Position numbers and translations under genes: made by a program. Source: Comamonas testosteroni (GTDB lineage Bacteria > Pseudomonadota > Gammaproteobacteria > Burkholderiales > Burkholderiaceae_C). From it: a stretch of 64,000 nucleotides of DNA. How positions within the stretch are numbered: the stretch's first letter is position 1; every line of letters begins with the position of its first letter. The stretch covers positions 5,879,464 through 5,943,463 of the forward strand of contig NZ_CP043568.1 in assembly GCF_014076415.1 (NCBI RefSeq), given 5' to 3'. This document shows positions 10,562-19,296 of this stretch, piece after piece. The notes beneath the pieces are model-generated. The model was not told the origin of the DNA and searched no databases. It saw only the letters and a program-made list of their open reading frames with translations.

Positions 10562-11317
10562 ATGGATCTGGACTTTCTGACCCACACGCCCTTCTGGATT
10601 GCGCTGGGCCAAATCATCATCATCGACATCCTGCTGGGCGGCGACAACGCGGTCGTGATCGCACTGGCCTGCCGCAAGCTCCCCCCCGAACAGCGTCGCA
10701 AGGGCATCATCTACGGCACTGCCGGTGCCATCATCCTGCGAATCATCCTGATCGCCTTTGCCATGGTGCTGCTGCAGCTGCCCTTCCTGAAGGTCGTGGG
10801 CGCCATACTGCTGATCTGGATCGGTATCAAGCTGATTGCTCCCGATGACGAAGGTCACGACAACATCGAAGGCAGCGACAAGCTGTTTGCCGCCATCAAG
10901 ACCATCATCGTCGCCGACCTGGTGATGTCCGTGGACAACGTGATCGCCATCGCCGGCGCAGCCCAGAGCTCGGGCGACCACCAGATGCTGCTGATCGTGC
11001 TGGGTCTGCTGATTTCCGTGCCCATCATCGTCTGGGGCTCGCAGCTGGTCATCAAGCTGATGGAGCGCTTCCCCATGATCATCGTGGCCGGCGGCATGCT
11101 GCTGGGCTGGATTGCGGGCGGCATGTTCGTGACCGACCCCGTGTTCGTGAACACCGACAAGTGGCTGTGGATGCCCAAGCTGGGCACGACCGATGCACAA
11201 GGTCTGGCCGAGATCTCCAAGACCCTGTACTGGGCAGCCCATATCGGCGGCGCACTGCTGGTTCTGGCCCTGGGCAAGTTCATTGCCAGCCGCCGCCCTG
11301 CGGTTGCAGCCCACTAA
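10562..11317 (+). CDS. TerC family membrane protein, riboswitch-controlled
   Basis: The 251-aa protein has about seven transmembrane segments and the two conserved acidic membrane motifs of TerC proteins: ILLGGDNAVVIALACRKLP (about residues 21-39) and ADLVMSVDNVIAIAGAA (about 119-135). It belongs to the YjbE/Alx-like subgroup. Homologues of this class export manganese, or load it onto exoenzymes, and the yybP-ykoY riboswitch just upstream strongly supports a Mn2+ efflux role. Start: ATG 10562 behind GAGGAAAAATCAC; the longer ORF upstream runs through the riboswitch leader and is not coding. Confidence 0.93.
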   Translation: MDLDFLTHTPFWIALGQIIIIDILLGGDNAVVIALACRKLPPEQRRKGIIYGTAGAIILRIILIAFAMVLLQLPFLKVVGAILLIWIGIKLIAPDDEGHDNIEGSDKLFAAIKTIIVADLVMSVDNVIAIAGAAQSSGDHQMLLIVLGLLISVPIIVWGSQLVIKLMERFPMIIVAGGMLLGWIAGGMFVTDPVFVNTDKWLWMPKLGTTDAQGLAEISKTLYWAAHIGGALLVLALGKFIASRRPAVAAH

Positions 11318-11450
11318 GTCTGGAAAACCCAGCAATTCGTGAAGGAATGCGGGAACTGAGCGCAGCCTTCACGACTCACAATAGAAACAAGTCGGCACAT
11401 TCCTACAGAGGTGCCGCATTCTTCAACCTTCGTTCCCGTTAGGACGCACT

Positions 11451-11927
11451 TTGAACCCCATCATTGTTTACGTGGATGACGCCACATACGCCCAGCCTAT
11501 GCTCGAGGCACTGGCGGGATCGAGCCAGGCGGCTTCCTCCCACTGGTTGCTGGTGGCCTGTGCTCCGCGCATGACCCACCGTGTGAGCAAATGGGTCAGC
11601 CATCGCGCTCGCGAGAACTGGCGCGGCAAATGGGCAGACAAGCTGTTTGCGGCGCTGATGCCCGTGATGGCGACGACAGGAGGCAAGGTCACCGCCGTGC
11701 TGGCCAAGGGCCCGCTGACCGAGCTGGTCGCCGAGCTGCAGCAGGAACATGGCGCAGCACAGATCATCGACGCCCGTCGCCCCAAGCAGGAGGCCGTGCA
11801 AGCCGCTCCCGTCAAGGCCAACGCCAAGACAGGCGCCACCACCGGCGGCCGCTGGAATCTGCCCGGCACCATGGCAGCGATTGCCGCCATGATGGGCTTT
11901 GTGATCGACGACTCGCTCTCGATTTAA
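11451..11927 (+). CDS. Conserved hypothetical protein, TTG start
   Basis: The 158-aa protein begins MNPIIVYVDDATYAQPMLEA. The start codon is TTG at 11451, with AGGA eight bases upstream. The N-terminal half alternates short hydrophobic strands and helices (IIVYVDD, HWLLVACAP, KVTAVLAKG) and looks like a small alpha/beta domain. A low-complexity Ala/Lys/Thr linker follows (about 110-135), then a hydrophobic C-terminal segment LPGTMAAIAAMMGFVIDDS that could attach it to the membrane. I do not recognise the family. It is the last gene before a strong terminator; the gap to the TerC gene is 133 bp. Confidence 0.7.
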   Translation: MNPIIVYVDDATYAQPMLEALAGSSQAASSHWLLVACAPRMTHRVSKWVSHRARENWRGKWADKLFAALMPVMATTGGKVTAVLAKGPLTELVAELQQEHGAAQIIDARRPKQEAVQAAPVKANAKTGATTGGRWNLPGTMAAIAAMMGFVIDDSLSI

Positions 11928-11949
11928 GAGCTTCAAGCACTCTCTGAAA

Positions 11950-11984
11950 AGCCTTGCGCGGCCAACACCTCGCAAGGCTTTTTA
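11950..11984 (+). terminator. Rho-independent terminator after the 158-aa gene
   Basis: AGCCTTGCG (11950-11958) pairs with CGCAAGGCT (11971-11979), followed by TTTTTA. It is placed 22 bp after the stop codon at 11927. Confidence 0.88.
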
Positions 11985-12033
11985 TGGTCTGCCGCGATGA
12001 CCGCAGACACAGCCTGCTGCTATGCTGGTCGGC

Positions 12034-12384
12034 ATGAAAATCCTCGTCAAATGGCTTCTTTGCGCGGCGGCTCTTCTCGCGGTCGCCTATGTCTACAGCG
12101 GCGTACAGGTACAGAGCTTCGGCTCGGCCATGATTGCGGCCCTGGTCATCGGCCTGCTCAACACCATCATTCGCCCCATCCTGGTGATACTGACGCTGCC
12201 CGTGACCATCATCACCGTGGGTCTGTTCCTGCTGGTGGTCAACGGTCTGATGTTCTGGATGGCTTCCGGCATCCTCGGCGGCTTCCATGTCACCGGCTTC
12301 TGGGCCGCCATGCTGGGTGCGCTGATCTACTCGGTGCTGGGCCTACTTATTGACCGCCTTGTCGCGCAGCTGTTCCCGGAGTAA
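12034..12384 (+). CDS. Phage-holin-family (DUF/Pfam Phage_holin_4_2) membrane protein
   Basis: A 116-aa, four-helix membrane protein starting MKILVKWLLCAAALL. The repeated pattern IGLLNTIIRPILVILTLP, ITVGLFLLVVNGLMFWMASG and FWAAMLGALIYSVLG is the signature of the YvlD/phage_holin_4_2 family, found in many bacterial chromosomes with no phage nearby; function unknown. A start four codons earlier (12022) is possible; neither has a clear Shine-Dalgarno. Its last 42 bp overlap, tail to tail, the 3' end of the M48 protease gene on the other strand. Confidence 0.85.
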   Translation: MKILVKWLLCAAALLAVAYVYSGVQVQSFGSAMIAALVIGLLNTIIRPILVILTLPVTIITVGLFLLVVNGLMFWMASGILGGFHVTGFWAAMLGALIYSVLGLLIDRLVAQLFPE

Positions 12385-14016
12385 CTCTTCCACGGCACGC
12401 AAACGCGTGTCGATGATGGAAGCCTCGAAGTAGTCGGCACCGGCGCCGGCCTTGCGGGCCAGATCCTGCGCGGCCTTGAAGCGATCCACCGCTGCCGCGT
12501 AGTCGTAGTGCGCCACCTGGGCCTCTGCTTCGGCCCTCAAAGCTCGCATTTCCTGGCCCTGGCTACGCCACACGCGCGCCAGCGTCTGCCAGGCCGAGCC
12601 ATCGCGGGGATGGTCAGTCACCCAGGTCTGCAAGGGGCTGGCCATGGGACCTGCCTGATTGAGCCTGAGCAGGATTTCGGTCTTGAGCAACAGCTCTGGC
12701 CTGCGCGGTGCAACCCGCTCCACCACGTCAATCGTGGCCAAACTCGGCCGGGCCTCGCGCGGCCCGGCCTCACGTGGCCCGGCCAGATTGCCGCTGGCCG
12801 TGACCCTGGGCGCCGCCTGGGGCGCATTGTCGGAGTGCAGTGGCAAGGCAGCCAAAGCCGCCTGTGGGTTGTCGGCCTTGAATTCAAGCTCGGCATTCAG
12901 CCATCTGGCTTGAATATTCGCTGGTGCGTTGCCCGCCGTCGCCGCGAGCAGCCGCTGCACCATCTCGCGCGCCAGCGGCCAGTCGCGCAGATACATGGCA
13001 CTGAGCGTGGCCGCATAGAGCTGAGCGACCTGCTCGAACTGGCTCAGACTGGAAAAACTGCCGGAACGCGGCAGCCTGGCCCACTGGCGGCGCACCTCGA
13101 CACCCTGGTTGGAGATCACTCGGGCACGGGCCGCCATCATCACATGCTCCAGCGTCGGCACGGGGTCGGCCGCACGCTTTCCTGGCGGAATGCGCGAATC
13201 CATGTCCGCGATACGCTGGGTGGTCAGCGGGTGGCTGCGCAGATAGGGCCAGCTGCCGTTGTCATTGAGCCGGCTGGCCTGCTGCAGCTTGCCGAACATG
13301 CTCACAAAGCCCTGGGGGGCAAAGCCCGCAGGAGACATCAGGCTGTAACCCATGCGATCCGCCTCGCTCTCCATGGCGCGCGAGAAGTTCAGCTGGTTCT
13401 GCATCACGGCCGCCGGACCGCCCATCATGATGGCCATGGCCGCATCGGGGCTGCGCGTTGCCGCCAGGGCGCCCAGCAGCATGGAAGCCAGCATCAGCGG
13501 CGTCTGCTTGCCTTGCTGCGCCATCATGCGGGCAATGTGGCGCTGGGTGATGTGGCTGGTTTCATGGGCGATGACCGAGGCCAGCTCATCGCCGCTGCTG
13601 ACCACGCCGATCAGACCCAGATAGACGCCCATATAGCCGCCCGGCAGCGCAAACGCATTGACCTGGCGGTCCTTGCCCAGGAGCAGCGTCCAGGCAAAGC
13701 GCTCCTCAAGCTCGGGTGACAGCTCGCCATTCTTGCGCGCCGCATCCTGCAGATGCAGCCAGATGCCCTCTACGTACTCCTGCAGCACCGGGTCATCCAG
13801 ATAGTCCGGATCGCGGTAGAGTTCGCGGGCGATGGAGTCACCCATACGCCGCTCCTCACCCGTGGTCAGCGACGAAGCGCCGTCGCCCAGGGTCGGCAAG
13901 CCCGCCGCCTGCGCAGATGAAGTCAATGGGGAAACGGCCTGAATAGCTATCAAAACAGAAGCTGTCAGCGCTTTTAGAATATGAACTGTACGCAGTTTTG
14001 GCATCAAAAATGGCAT
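12343..14016 (-). CDS. Periplasmic M48-family metalloprotease (BepA-like)
   Basis: The 557-aa product has a Sec signal peptide (about residues 1-38, ending SSAQAAG) and an M48 peptidase domain with the zinc motif HETSH (151-155) and a downstream glutamate in [13 protein letters not shown]. The C-terminal half is Ala-rich and TPR-like, as in BepA/YfgC. Such enzymes degrade or help assemble outer-membrane proteins such as LptD. The Met at 14016 is chosen because the signal peptide follows; a second Met at 14004 would also work. The signal-peptide core is encoded by a short repeat-like motif (13943-13975) seen elsewhere between genes. It converges with the holin-family gene, with 42 bp overlap. 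Confidence 0.9.
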   Translation of the reverse strand: MPFLMPKLRTVHILKALTASVLIAIQAVSPLTSSAQAAGLPTLGDGASSLTTGEERRMGDSIARELYRDPDYLDDPVLQEYVEGIWLHLQDAARKNGELSPELEERFAWTLLLGKDRQVNAFALPGGYMGVYLGLIGVVSSGDELASVIAHETSHITQRHIARMMAQQGKQTPLMLASMLLGALAATRSPDAAMAIMMGGPAAVMQNQLNFSRAMESEADRMGYSLMSPAGFAPQGFVSMFGKLQQASRLNDNGSWPYLRSHPLTTQRIADMDSRIPPGKRAADPVPTLEHVMMAARARVISNQGVEVRRQWARLPRSGSFSSLSQFEQVAQLYAATLSAMYLRDWPLAREMVQRLLAATAGNAPANIQARWLNAELEFKADNPQAALAALPLHSDNAPQAAPRVTASGNLAGPREAGPREARPSLATIDVVERVAPRRPELLLKTEILLRLNQAGPMASPLQTWVTDHPRDGSAWQTLARVWRSQGQEMRALRAEAEAQVAHYDYAAAVDRFKAAQDLARKAGAGADYFEASIIDTRLRAVEELLREQLRDKAVNK

Positions 14017-14204
14017 GGCAATCACAGCATTGCCGGCATACGGATCTTCCATATGCCGACCGTTCAACACCCCACTATGATGCCTTGATTGATGGAGACG
14101 GCGATACGCCCGCCTGGGATGCCCAGGTAAAGCCGCCATTCCATCACCGCTCAACCGTGATTGGGCGGCAGAACCCAAGCGGTCTGCCCCCGGAAAGAAC
14201 CTCC

Positions 14205-14678
14205 ATGTCCTCTCTTACCCACTTCGACGCCCAAGGCCAGGCCCATATGGTGGACGTTGGAGCAAAGCCCAGCACTCACCGTATTGCCGTGGCAGAAGGC
14301 CGCATCACCATGAAGCCCGAGACCCTGGCCATCGTGCAAACCGGCACAGCCAAAAAAGGCGATGTGCTGGGCGTGGCCCGCATCGCCGCCATCATGGCCG
14401 CCAAAAAGACCAGCGACCTCATCCCGCTGTGCCATCCCCTGGCCCTGACCCGTGTTGCCGTCGAGTTTGAGCTGGAGCCCGAATCCAATTCCATCCTTTG
14501 CACCGCCACCGTCGAGCTGAAAGGCCAGACCGGCGTGGAAATGGAAGCCTTGACCGCCGTGCAGGTCGGCTTGCTGACCATCTACGATATGTGCAAGGCA
14601 GTGGACAAGGAGATGGTGATGGGGGGGGTCAGGGTGCTGGAGAAGCACGGGGGAAAGTCGGGGAGCTGGGTGGTTTAG
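14205..14678 (+). CDS. moaC: Cyclic pyranopterin monophosphate synthase
   Basis: The 157-aa protein starts [19 protein letters not shown]. Typical MoaC blocks are [31 protein letters not shown] (the conserved KxSDxIPLCHPL active-site region) and [24 protein letters not shown]. MoaC converts 3',8-cH2GTP to cyclic pyranopterin monophosphate in molybdenum cofactor synthesis. The ATG at 14205 is chosen because the family N-terminus begins there; the longer frame upstream overlaps the divergent M48 gene's 5' region. Other moa genes are not nearby. Confidence 0.95.
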   Translation: MSSLTHFDAQGQAHMVDVGAKPSTHRIAVAEGRITMKPETLAIVQTGTAKKGDVLGVARIAAIMAAKKTSDLIPLCHPLALTRVAVEFELEPESNSILCTATVELKGQTGVEMEALTAVQVGLLTIYDMCKAVDKEMVMGGVRVLEKHGGKSGSWVV

Positions 14679-14726
14679 AGCGTGTTTACGTTCTTTACGC
14701 GGCCCGAAGAGATCGTAAACACGCTC
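14678..14726. repeat. 13-bp perfect inverted repeat after moaC
   Basis: GAGCGTGTTTACG (14678-14690) and CGTAAACACGCTC (14714-14726) are perfect inverted arms around a 23-nt centre, with the first base shared with the moaC stop codon. There is no T-run on either strand, so it is not a classic terminator. It could be a small palindromic repeat, a protein-binding site or the scar of a mobile element end. Confidence 0.7.
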
Positions 14727-14900
14727 GCTCTTGTCCGGAATGGCAGACTTGGAGAGCAGTCAAATCTTAGATATCACTCAAACAGATTGCCGGAGAAATG
14801 AAGAAGGACCTTCAGCCATTTCGTACCCGCATCTGCCCGTCCGCGCTCGCGTCCTCTCCCTCCTTTAATGATGGGATTTGGAGCTCGACGCGTAACCTGA

Positions 14901-16298
14901 TCAGTCAACCTCAAGTACCAAATAGGGAACCTGGCCTTCAACAAAGGCATCGCGCGAGTCTGCATCAAAGAACTTGGGTTCATGGTCGCCCACCAGCACA
15001 ATGCGCAAGCCCGGCACCGGGTTGCGTAGCAAGGCATCTTTCAGCGACCGCATGAAGTCATACAGCAGTGCTGCATGTGCACAGCGCGCGCCCCCCAGTT
15101 GCAACACTGGGCAAACGCGCTCTTGCACATCGGGGGAACTCAGATCGGCCAGCTTGTAGGGCGTATGCGAATTAAGCGTCATCCAGTAGCTGAACTGCCG
15201 TCCTGGCTCACTCAAGGTCTGCACCACACGCTCGGCAATGCTGTGGTCACATGTGCCCGGCACATTGGCACAGAGTTTCCCACCTGCCATCAATTCAGGC
15301 AGGAAATACATATGTTCAAAGCCCACCTGCGGATACCAGTCACTGCGCCTGTACATACGGGGTGAAGCGCCATGGAAAGCCTGGGTTTGCCAGCCTTGCG
15401 CGCGCAAGCGGCTGGGCAGGCAGTTACCGCCTTGCGGCACCTCATCAATGCGCAGCGTCTGCGGTAACAGACCGCACAGTTCCCGGAATTCCGCCTGCAG
15501 AGTTGCCCCCAGAAAATTGATGCTTCCTGCATCCACTTGGCGCAGGCCCGGCGAGTGCCACAGTTCGCGCCAAAACTGTTTCTCTGCCTTGTTGTGTACT
15601 AAGCCCCAGGACTCAACCACCACCAGCAATAGCTTATCGGGCGTCACGGCCCCCTGACTCGGATCACCAAGCCGACTCATGGCAGACTGCTTCGACGCAA
15701 TAGGCCTGAATACCCCCACATCAGGTACATAGCCTTCTTCGTAGAAAGCCATCGCTTGCTTCATAAACCGGCTATCCAGCAGCCACGACCCAGCTAGCTT
15801 GGCCTGACGAATGCCATAAAGCTTGTCCTCCGGGTGATTGAAGCCATCAAGCCTGGGCACAGTCACCGCAACACTCGCAATCACCAGCACCCACACCAGC
15901 ATGGATCGCCCCGGCGACCCCATATGGTGAATGCGCACACACAGCCAGCCCCAGGCCACCAGCGCCACCAAGCCCACAATGCCAGCCAGAATCCAGCCGA
16001 TATTGGCATAAGGCAAAAAGCCCAGCAACTCCAGCACATCGTCATAGTTCGACGACAGATTGACTTGCGCAAAAGCAAAAAGAAAATCCGCCAGCCACAG
16101 AAGGGCCAAGCCTGCCGCAAAACATAGTGGCCTGCCGCGCGCAGCCAGAGCCAGCAACAGAAACTCGGCCCAAAACCAAGGTCGGTAGACTTGAAACGCC
16201 CATGCTGCGGCCAAGCCCGGCAGCATGGGCAACAGCAACGAGCCCAGCGCAGCGCTGACGGTTTTCCACTCGCTCATCAGCTCACTAGCGTGCGGCAT
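14901..16298 (-). CDS. LtaS/EptA-type membrane sulfatase-fold transferase
   Basis: The 465-aa protein has four to five N-terminal membrane segments (about 15-150) and a periplasmic alkaline-phosphatase-superfamily domain. Motifs fit LtaS/MdoB/EptA-like phospho-transferases: VVVES (226-230, metal acid), GATLQAEF with probable nucleophile Thr266 (compare LtaS GKTSDSEF), NSHTP (376-380) and GDHE (437-440). It probably transfers a phospho-group such as phosphoethanolamine or phosphoglycerol from lipid to a surface acceptor; which acceptor is unknown. Start at 16298 chosen for the GGAG nine bases upstream; an in-frame ATG at 16316 is weaker. It overlaps the upstream gene by 14 bp, which suggests coupling. 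Pilin is a plausible target. Confidence 0.8.
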   Translation of the reverse strand: MPHASELMSEWKTVSAALGSLLLPMLPGLAAAWAFQVYRPWFWAEFLLLALAARGRPLCFAAGLALLWLADFLFAFAQVNLSSNYDDVLELLGFLPYANIGWILAGIVGLVALVAWGWLCVRIHHMGSPGRSMLVWVLVIASVAVTVPRLDGFNHPEDKLYGIRQAKLAGSWLLDSRFMKQAMAFYEEGYVPDVGVFRPIASKQSAMSRLGDPSQGAVTPDKLLLVVVESWGLVHNKAEKQFWRELWHSPGLRQVDAGSINFLGATLQAEFRELCGLLPQTLRIDEVPQGGNCLPSRLRAQGWQTQAFHGASPRMYRRSDWYPQVGFEHMYFLPELMAGGKLCANVPGTCDHSIAERVVQTLSEPGRQFSYWMTLNSHTPYKLADLSSPDVQERVCPVLQLGGARCAHAALLYDFMRSLKDALLRNPVPGLRIVLVGDHEPKFFDADSRDAFVEGQVPYLVLEVD

Positions 16299-17451
16299 GA
16301 TGGCCCACTCCATCAATCAATGTACGTACCAGGAAGTCAGAGGGCAGCGTGAGTGGATTCATCTCCCCACTGCCCAACCAAACCAAGAAATTACCGGCCT
16401 CGTCCATCACAAATAGCGCAGACATACCATAGAGATAGCCGCGTTGCAGCCATACCATGGCGTCTCCCATGCGGCGGCGCTCCAGAAAGCCGTCCATGCA
16501 GCTTTCCAATATCAATTCGTTGCAGGGGATACCTGGATCGTGCATACCGCGCGCATAGCCCAACAAAGCACGGTTGTCAGCCACAAAGCGGGCTAGTCCC
16601 TGGGCACTCCCTGTCATGCCCATGGGCGCGCGCAGTGCCTGCCAGTCAAAGTGTTCTACAAACTCCGGCCCACGCACCTCGTTGTGCATAAAGTTATAGG
16701 CAATGGGTGAATCCGCCTCATCCATATAGCCCAGCCCGTAGCGTGATAGATGCATATCCTGCTCCAGCGCACTCCACAGACTGCGGCCCATATGCTTTTC
16801 ATAGGCCGCAGCGGCCAGGCAAAAGCCCAGATTGGCATAGGCATGACGTGCACCTGGAGTGAATTGCAGCGGCGTGTCCGCCAATTTCTCAAGCTGCCCG
16901 GGGCACCAGGGCTTTTGGTCGTCAATGACCATGGGATCCTTGGCGCGCATACGGTCAAAACCCGCCGAATGGTTGAGCAGGTGGCGTATTTGTATTTCAG
17001 CAATGCGCGGATCACGGAATGGCGGTGTCAGCCCCAACGCCTGAACCAGAGGCAGGCTCAGCCAGTCTGCCTGTCCCAAAGCCTGCTCATGGGTCACGCC
17101 AAAGAAAGTCACCAGCTTTGACAGGCTGGCAAGGCGAAAGCGCGTATCAGTTGTCACTCGCCTGCTGATCAGGGGATAGCTTTCCCAACCATTGACACAA
17201 CCGGAAAGCGTACCCGATTGATCGACCAACACAATCTGGTTGCTAGGGGAATCCAGCTGAGCGGGGATTTGCCGCGCCAGTGTCTTTAACCAAGCCGGAG
17301 CAGTTGCATCGCAGCGTGTGGACAGCGCTGCCAACTGGCCTGTGATCGGATAAACCCAGCGCCGCACCATATTCCGGTCCGTCTCCCAGGCCAACCAGGG
17401 CAGGAAAATGGCACAGATCAACAAAAAATAAAGAATTGATCGCCAAAGCAT
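16285..17451 (-). CDS. Serine beta-lactamase-fold hydrolase, membrane-anchored
   Basis: The 388-aa protein has an N-terminal hydrophobic anchor or signal (residues 5-22). A class C beta-lactamase-like domain follows, with SLSK (Ser109-Lys112, the SxxK nucleophile), HLLNHSAGF (157-165) and YAN (205-207, the YxN motif). Such domains occur in esterases, D-aminopeptidases and peptidases as well as beta-lactamases; the substrate here is unknown. It lies between pilA and the LtaS-like gene on one strand and overlaps the latter by 14 bp, so it probably forms a module with it. No clear Shine-Dalgarno precedes the ATG at 17451. Base composition is visibly less GC-rich than the flanks. Confidence 0.8.
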   Translation of the reverse strand: MLWRSILYFLLICAIFLPWLAWETDRNMVRRWVYPITGQLAALSTRCDATAPAWLKTLARQIPAQLDSPSNQIVLVDQSGTLSGCVNGWESYPLISRRVTTDTRFRLASLSKLVTFFGVTHEQALGQADWLSLPLVQALGLTPPFRDPRIAEIQIRHLLNHSAGFDRMRAKDPMVIDDQKPWCPGQLEKLADTPLQFTPGARHAYANLGFCLAAAAYEKHMGRSLWSALEQDMHLSRYGLGYMDEADSPIAYNFMHNEVRGPEFVEHFDWQALRAPMGMTGSAQGLARFVADNRALLGYARGMHDPGIPCNELILESCMDGFLERRRMGDAMVWLQRGYLYGMSALFVMDEAGNFLVWLGSGEMNPLTLPSDFLVRTLIDGVGHHAAR

Positions 17452-17474
17452 GGTTTATCGAGGCGCTCATAAAT

Positions 17475-17504
17475 GAAGAAGCGCCTTGAACAGGCGCTTC
17501 TTTC
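17475..17504 (-). terminator. Stem-loop between pilA and the serine hydrolase gene
   Basis: GAAGAAGCGCCT (17475-17486) pairs with AGGCGCTTCTTTC (17492-17504) around a five-base loop. It lies 33 bp past the pilA stop on the minus strand. The following bases (TTCTTCATTT) make only a broken T-run, so partial readthrough into the two downstream genes is plausible. Confidence 0.7.
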
Positions 17505-17536
17505 AGTCGGTTTAAAAAGAACCCAATGCTAGAGCA

Positions 17537-18073
17537 TTAAGGGGTACCAGTACCAGTACCAGTACCAGTGCCAGAGCCAGTGCCACCGGATGCAGCCGCG
17601 CTAGCAGAGCAGCCGGCAGGACGGTACTTTCCATCAACAGTAGTGAAGCAAGACCAAGCACCCGAAGCAGCGTCACGTTGCCAAGTCAGCTTCTTGGTCT
17701 TAATCGCCACTGCAGCATTGCCGTTGAAGGTCGCTTCAAGAATTGCGGGGGCTGTCGCGCTGCCGAGATCGGCTGTCAGGCCAGTGGAGATAGTCACTGC
17801 CGCGCCCAACAAGTTGCTGGGAGTTGAGCCCAGATTGCATTCACCAGCTGCGGGGGTGGTTGTAGTCGAAGCAACAGCTGTCAGCTTGCCATCCAGAATA
17901 CAGGCTTCGGCAGCCGTACGCAGCGAGCCCACTTCAGACATCACTCGCGAGACTTGGGACTTGGCCACATAGGTCTGGTATTGGGGAATGGCGATGGCAG
18001 CCAGAATACCGATGATCGCCACAACGATCATCAGTTCGATCAGGGTGAAACCCTTTTGAATGGAACGCTTCAT
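17537..18073 (-). CDS. pilA: Type IV major pilin with Gly-Thr repeat tail
   Basis: The 178-aa prepilin has leader MKRSIQKG, cleaved by PilD before Phe9, then [21 protein letters not shown] with Glu13 (mature Glu5), the class IVa signature. Four cysteines (58, 79, 142, 155) could form two disulfides; the C142-C155 pair would close the D-region. The last 17 residues are a Gly/Thr/Ser tail ending [11 protein letters not shown], encoded by tandem GGTACT units. Met at 18073 has GGGAG upstream; the longer ORF is leader DNA. A sigma-54 promoter lies at 18110-18125, so expression is probably RpoN/PilR dependent. The two genes downstream may modify the pilin. Confidence 0.94.
   Translation of the reverse strand: MKRSIQKGFTLIELMIVVAIIGILAAIAIPQYQTYVAKSQVSRVMSEVGSLRTAAEACILDGKLTAVASTTTTPAAGECNLGSTPSNLLGAAVTISTGLTADLGSATAPAILEATFNGNAAVAIKTKKLTWQRDAASGAWSCFTTVDGKYRPAGCSASAAASGGTGSGTGTGTGTGTP
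17540..17568 (-). repeat. Hexanucleotide tandem repeat encoding pilin tail
   Basis: About four to five head-to-tail GGTACT/GGTACC units (reading minus strand), each encoding Gly-Thr, at the very 3' end of pilA. Degenerate units (GGCACT, GGCTCT) precede them. Unit length is a multiple of three, so slippage would lengthen or shorten the tail without a frameshift. Confidence 0.8.
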
Positions 18074-18109
18074 TTCAAACTCCCTAGTTGGATAAGACAT
18101 GAAGTACCA

Positions 18110-18125
18110 AGCAAGCTGCATGCCA
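18110..18125 (-). promoter_or_regulatory. Sigma-54 promoter of pilA
   Basis: On the minus strand TGGCATGCAGCTTGCT matches the -24/-12 consensus TGGCACGNNNNTTGCT at every fixed position but one, with correct GG-GC spacing. Predicted start of transcription is near 18098, about 25 nt before the pilA ATG. Sigma-54 control of pilA via PilS/PilR is known in Pseudomonas and related systems. Confidence 0.85.
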
Positions 18126-18261
18126 ATAATTTGGCAGAGGCAGGTCATATCCAAGACGACACGTTTGGCAACATGAAAGCGAGTTTGCGTAACAGTTTTG
18201 GCATTCCCGTCACAAGTAATGACAAATTTGTCAGACTCTTGGCGCAAGTCAAGCGAGCCAG

Positions 18262-18981
18262 TCACTCCACGACAAAGCGCATGGTGCTTCCCGCCAGGTC
18301 CACCGTGTCGCCATTGAGCAGCGGCACGGAAAGAGGGCCCACCACCTGACCATTGAGTTTGAGGTCTTCGCTTGCGCCCTCCAGCTGGGTGAGCACAAAG
18401 CCATGGGGCTTCTGGGTGATGGAGGCGATGGCTACACCGGGCTTGCCCAGGGTGGTGACGACCTTGAAGAGAGGTATTTCCCTGCCGGCCAGGCTGCCGG
18501 TGAGCATGCGAATCACCGCGTGGCGCTCAGGCAGCGCGGCGAGCGAGCCCTGGATGGTGGAGCTGAAGCTGGAGATTTCACCAAACCCGGAGGGGCTGGC
18601 GACTTTGGCATAGCCGCTGTCTGCCTCTTCGGAGATATGCGCCAGCGCCTTTTTGCTGCTCTGGGCAGACGACGGGGCACTCGAACCGGCAATCACGGTA
18701 TCGAGAAAGCGGATCTTGTAGCGCCCGATGTCGAGCAGGTCGCCGTTGAGCAGGTCCTGCTTCTGGACGGCGCGACCGTTGACATAGGTGCCGTTGGTGC
18801 TGCGCAGGTCTTCAATGCTGACCTTGCCGCCAGAGATGGTGAGCACGGCATGCTCGCCGCTGACCGCCAGATTCTCGATCACGATGTCGTTGTAAGGACG
18901 ACGACCCAAGGTCGTGCGCTCCTTGGTGAGCTGTACTTCCTTGATGACTGCGCCGTCGATTGAGATGACCAAAGTCGGCAT
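18262..18981 (-). CDS. FHA-domain protein
   Basis: The 239-aa protein begins [18 protein letters not shown]. Residues 20-90 are a canonical forkhead-associated domain ([34 protein letters not shown]), which binds phosphothreonine peptides. After a Ser/Ala-rich linker (about 95-140), a second region (about 155-238) has FHA-like strands ([28 protein letters not shown]) but lacks the S-x-x-H and N-G signature, so it is a degenerate second FHA. No membrane segment or kinase neighbour is present. It lies upstream of pilA on the same strand with 188 bp between, but the sigma-54 promoter suggests separate transcription. Confidence 0.88.
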   Translation of the reverse strand: MPTLVISIDGAVIKEVQLTKERTTLGRRPYNDIVIENLAVSGEHAVLTISGGKVSIEDLRSTNGTYVNGRAVQKQDLLNGDLLDIGRYKIRFLDTVIAGSSAPSSAQSSKKALAHISEEADSGYAKVASPSGFGEISSFSSTIQGSLAALPERHAVIRMLTGSLAGREIPLFKVVTTLGKPGVAIASITQKPHGFVLTQLEGASEDLKLNGQVVGPLSVPLLNGDTVDLAGSTMRFVVE

Positions 18982-19296
18982 GCTCGAAGCTCCTGAGGAA
19001 ACGCCAAGTCCTGCTTGGCTGCACTGGCTAGGACCACTCCACTTGAGTGTGTGACTCAGCGCTCAATCACCAATCGTAACTGAATGAAACGCGCTTGCAT
19101 GCTGCATCTTATTTCACTAATTCGATGAAGCCAGCTAACCGATTGAAATTTTCAACCTTGCTGCCATTCGACTGCAGCATCTTTGGAATCGCACCCGCAA
19201 TCTATCAAGTCGCCATATAGGAAAAAGCCCGCGCTCGTTGAAAGCGCGGGCTTTTTGCAAATCTTTGCAAAGTGGCAGCTGCCACCTATCCGTGAT
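18982..19296. other. Intergenic region between ssb and the FHA gene
   Basis: 315 bp holding the ssb terminator (19222-19256) and an AT-richer stretch (about 19080-19160) suited to the FHA gene promoter. I could not assign exact promoter boxes, and no coding sequence is credible. Confidence 0.6.
19222..19256 (-). terminator. ssb terminator
   Basis: AAAAAGCCCGCGCT (19222-19235) and AGCGCGGGCTTTTT (19243-19256) form a 14-bp perfect stem with A/T tracts on both sides, about 40 bp after the ssb stop. Confidence 0.92.

Noticed and set aside
11338..11373. CGTGAAGG/CCTTCACG inverted repeat after the TerC gene as terminator
   Set aside because: Large loop and no T-run, so not called.
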